7,932 nt of DNA from an uncultured Eubacteriales bacterium. GTDB lineage: Bacteria; Bacillota; Clostridia; Peptostreptococcales; Anaerovoracaceae. The translations under genes and the position numbers were made by a program. Shown here piece after piece: positions 7,207-7,932 of the stretch (its first letter is position 1; each line of letters begins with the position of its first letter). The stretch covers positions 1-7,932 of the forward strand of contig CACXCQ010000017.1 in the NCBI GenBank assembly GCA_902766185.1, written 5' to 3'. A model generated the notes under the pieces. That model was given only the letters and a program-made list of their open reading frames with translations, was not told the DNA's origin and did not search any database.

Positions 7207-7211
7207 GGAGG
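7207..7211 (+). promoter_or_regulatory. Ribosome binding site for the PrsW-family gene
   Basis: GGAGG at 7207-7211 is 5 nt before ATG 7217. An in-frame ATG at 7205 overlaps this site and lacks a good site of its own, so 7217 is the better start; the difference is four residues. Confidence 0.7.
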
Positions 7212-7216
7212 AAGAT

Positions 7217-7932
7217 ATGGGAAGCGGATTGATGTTTCTGGCCCTGCTGCCAGCGATACTGATCATCATTTATGTTTACAAAAAGGACAAGGTGGAGAAG
7301 GAACCCTGGAAGCTGATCATCAGGCTGATGATCTTCGGCGCGATCTCCTGCATTCCCGCGTCCTTCATGGAGAGCTTCATCGATTCGTCCATGCCGGCGT
7401 ATCCGCAGGGCTCTCTGCAATACGCGCTGTCCATGGCGTTCGTTTCCGCGGCGCTGTGCGAGGAGATCTGCAAATACTTCTTCCTGCGCATCGGCACCTG
7501 GAACAATCCGGAGTTCGGCTACCGGTTTGACGGAATCGTCTACGGCGTCGCCGTGGCGGTGGGGTTTGCCGCTCTGGAAAATGTGCTCTACGTGGCGACA
7601 GGCGGAATCGAGACGGCTCTGATGCGAGGCGTTCTGGCCGTGCCGCTGCACGCGTTCTGCGGCGTATATATGGGTATCTTCTACGGTGCCGCAAAGGCAG
7701 CCCAGATCAAGGGAAAGCCCACCCTCGGGCTGAAGTTCCTGGCTCTGTTCGTGCCCATGATGATCCACGGGATCTACGATACGATGGCGTTCCTTGGGAA
7801 CACGACAGCTTCCATCGCGCTGCTGGTCTTCGTCGGCATCATGTACGTGGTGTCCATCCACTTCATCCGCCAGTTCTCCAGAGATGACTGGAAGTCCGGC
7901 TTCTATCCGGACACCCAGCCCCTGTCGGGCGC
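7217..7932 (+). CDS. PrsW-family intramembrane metalloprotease, 3' end missing
   Basis: The frame is open from ATG 7217 to the right edge (238 residues seen), with no stop reached. PrsW proteins are multi-pass membrane proteases distantly related to CAAX proteases; B. subtilis PrsW makes the first cut in anti-sigma factor RsiW. The N-terminus has one membrane span and the family-typical YKKDKVEKEPW segment (21-31). The active-site set is present: EE..K in CEEICK (Glu82, Glu83, Lys86), FDGIVYG (104-110), GFAALEN with Glu121, His145 in VPLHAF, and HGIYD (His184 to Asp188). Hydrophobic spans lie at about 4-20, 33-50, 67-90, 105-127, 135-158, 172-190 and 197-215. It begins 17 nt after the preceding stop and no terminator intervenes, so it likely belongs to the same operon. 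No anti-sigma/sigma pair is in view to name its substrate. The family is usually about 220-300 residues, so little may be missing. Confidence 0.9.
   Translation, partial: MGSGLMFLALLPAILIIIYVYKKDKVEKEPWKLIIRLMIFGAISCIPASFMESFIDSSMPAYPQGSLQYALSMAFVSAALCEEICKYFFLRIGTWNNPEFGYRFDGIVYGVAVAVGFAALENVLYVATGGIETALMRGVLAVPLHAFCGVYMGIFYGAAKAAQIKGKPTLGLKFLALFVPMMIHGIYDTMAFLGNTTASIALLVFVGIMYVVSIHFIRQFSRDDWKSGFYPDTQPLSG

Noticed and set aside
7192..7530. 112-codon plus-strand frame overlapping the AIR synthase end and the PrsW start
   Set aside because: It is an alternate frame of the PrsW-family gene, whose own frame has a GGAGG site, membrane spans and the full active-site motif set.
7133..7861. 242-codon minus-strand frame at the right end
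   Set aside because: It is the antisense shadow of the PrsW-family gene. Its His/Asp/Gln-rich translation is typical of reversed membrane-protein codons.

Overview
The window is an ordinary, gene-dense, GC-rich chromosomal segment of a bacterium. All genes are on the + strand and nothing points to a mobile element, prophage, CRISPR array or RNA gene. The organism is most likely a high-GC anaerobic Clostridia member (Bacillota, Lachnospiraceae/Anaerovoracaceae-like). The reasons are the pcrA-ligA gene pair typical of Bacillota, a PcrA with a C-terminal Tudor-like tail, strong GGAGG-type ribosome binding sites, and a LigA sequence type (KLDG preceded by Ser-Trp, NPRNLCSG, SDGLVLIYDD) that I associate from memory with that group. 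The genus cannot be decided from this sequence.

Layout: (1) bases 1-783 hold the C-terminal 260 residues of a TrpB-like (TrpB2-type) PLP enzyme whose start lies off the left edge. Its last three codons and stop are duplicated in tandem. (2) Bases 784-1099 are the only long non-coding stretch. They hold a strong GC hairpin (likely terminator of the trpB-like unit), a smaller hairpin, an extended -10 promoter, a perfect 13-bp dyad sitting on the predicted transcription start, a leader hairpin, and a GGAGG site in front of a TTG start. (3) From 1100 to the right edge runs what looks like one transcription unit: a short site-2 protease (M50), PcrA/UvrD helicase, NAD-dependent DNA ligase LigA, an AIR synthase/HypE-like protein, and a PrsW-family intramembrane metalloprotease cut by the window end. 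pcrA-ligA overlap by 1 nt and ligA-AIR synthase by 4 nt. The other gaps are 57 nt and 17 nt, with no terminator seen inside.

Functionally, the core is a DNA repair/replication pair (helicase plus nick-sealing ligase), bracketed by two unrelated membrane-embedded metalloproteases and a purine-synthesis-fold enzyme of unknown substrate. The most notable points are the LigA substitutions at positions that contact NMN and the adenine in the E. coli enzyme, the protease-repair-protease arrangement, and the dyad placed exactly at the predicted promoter start. I did not find convincing evidence for a new defence or mobile system. Large minus-strand open frames are shadows of the real genes.
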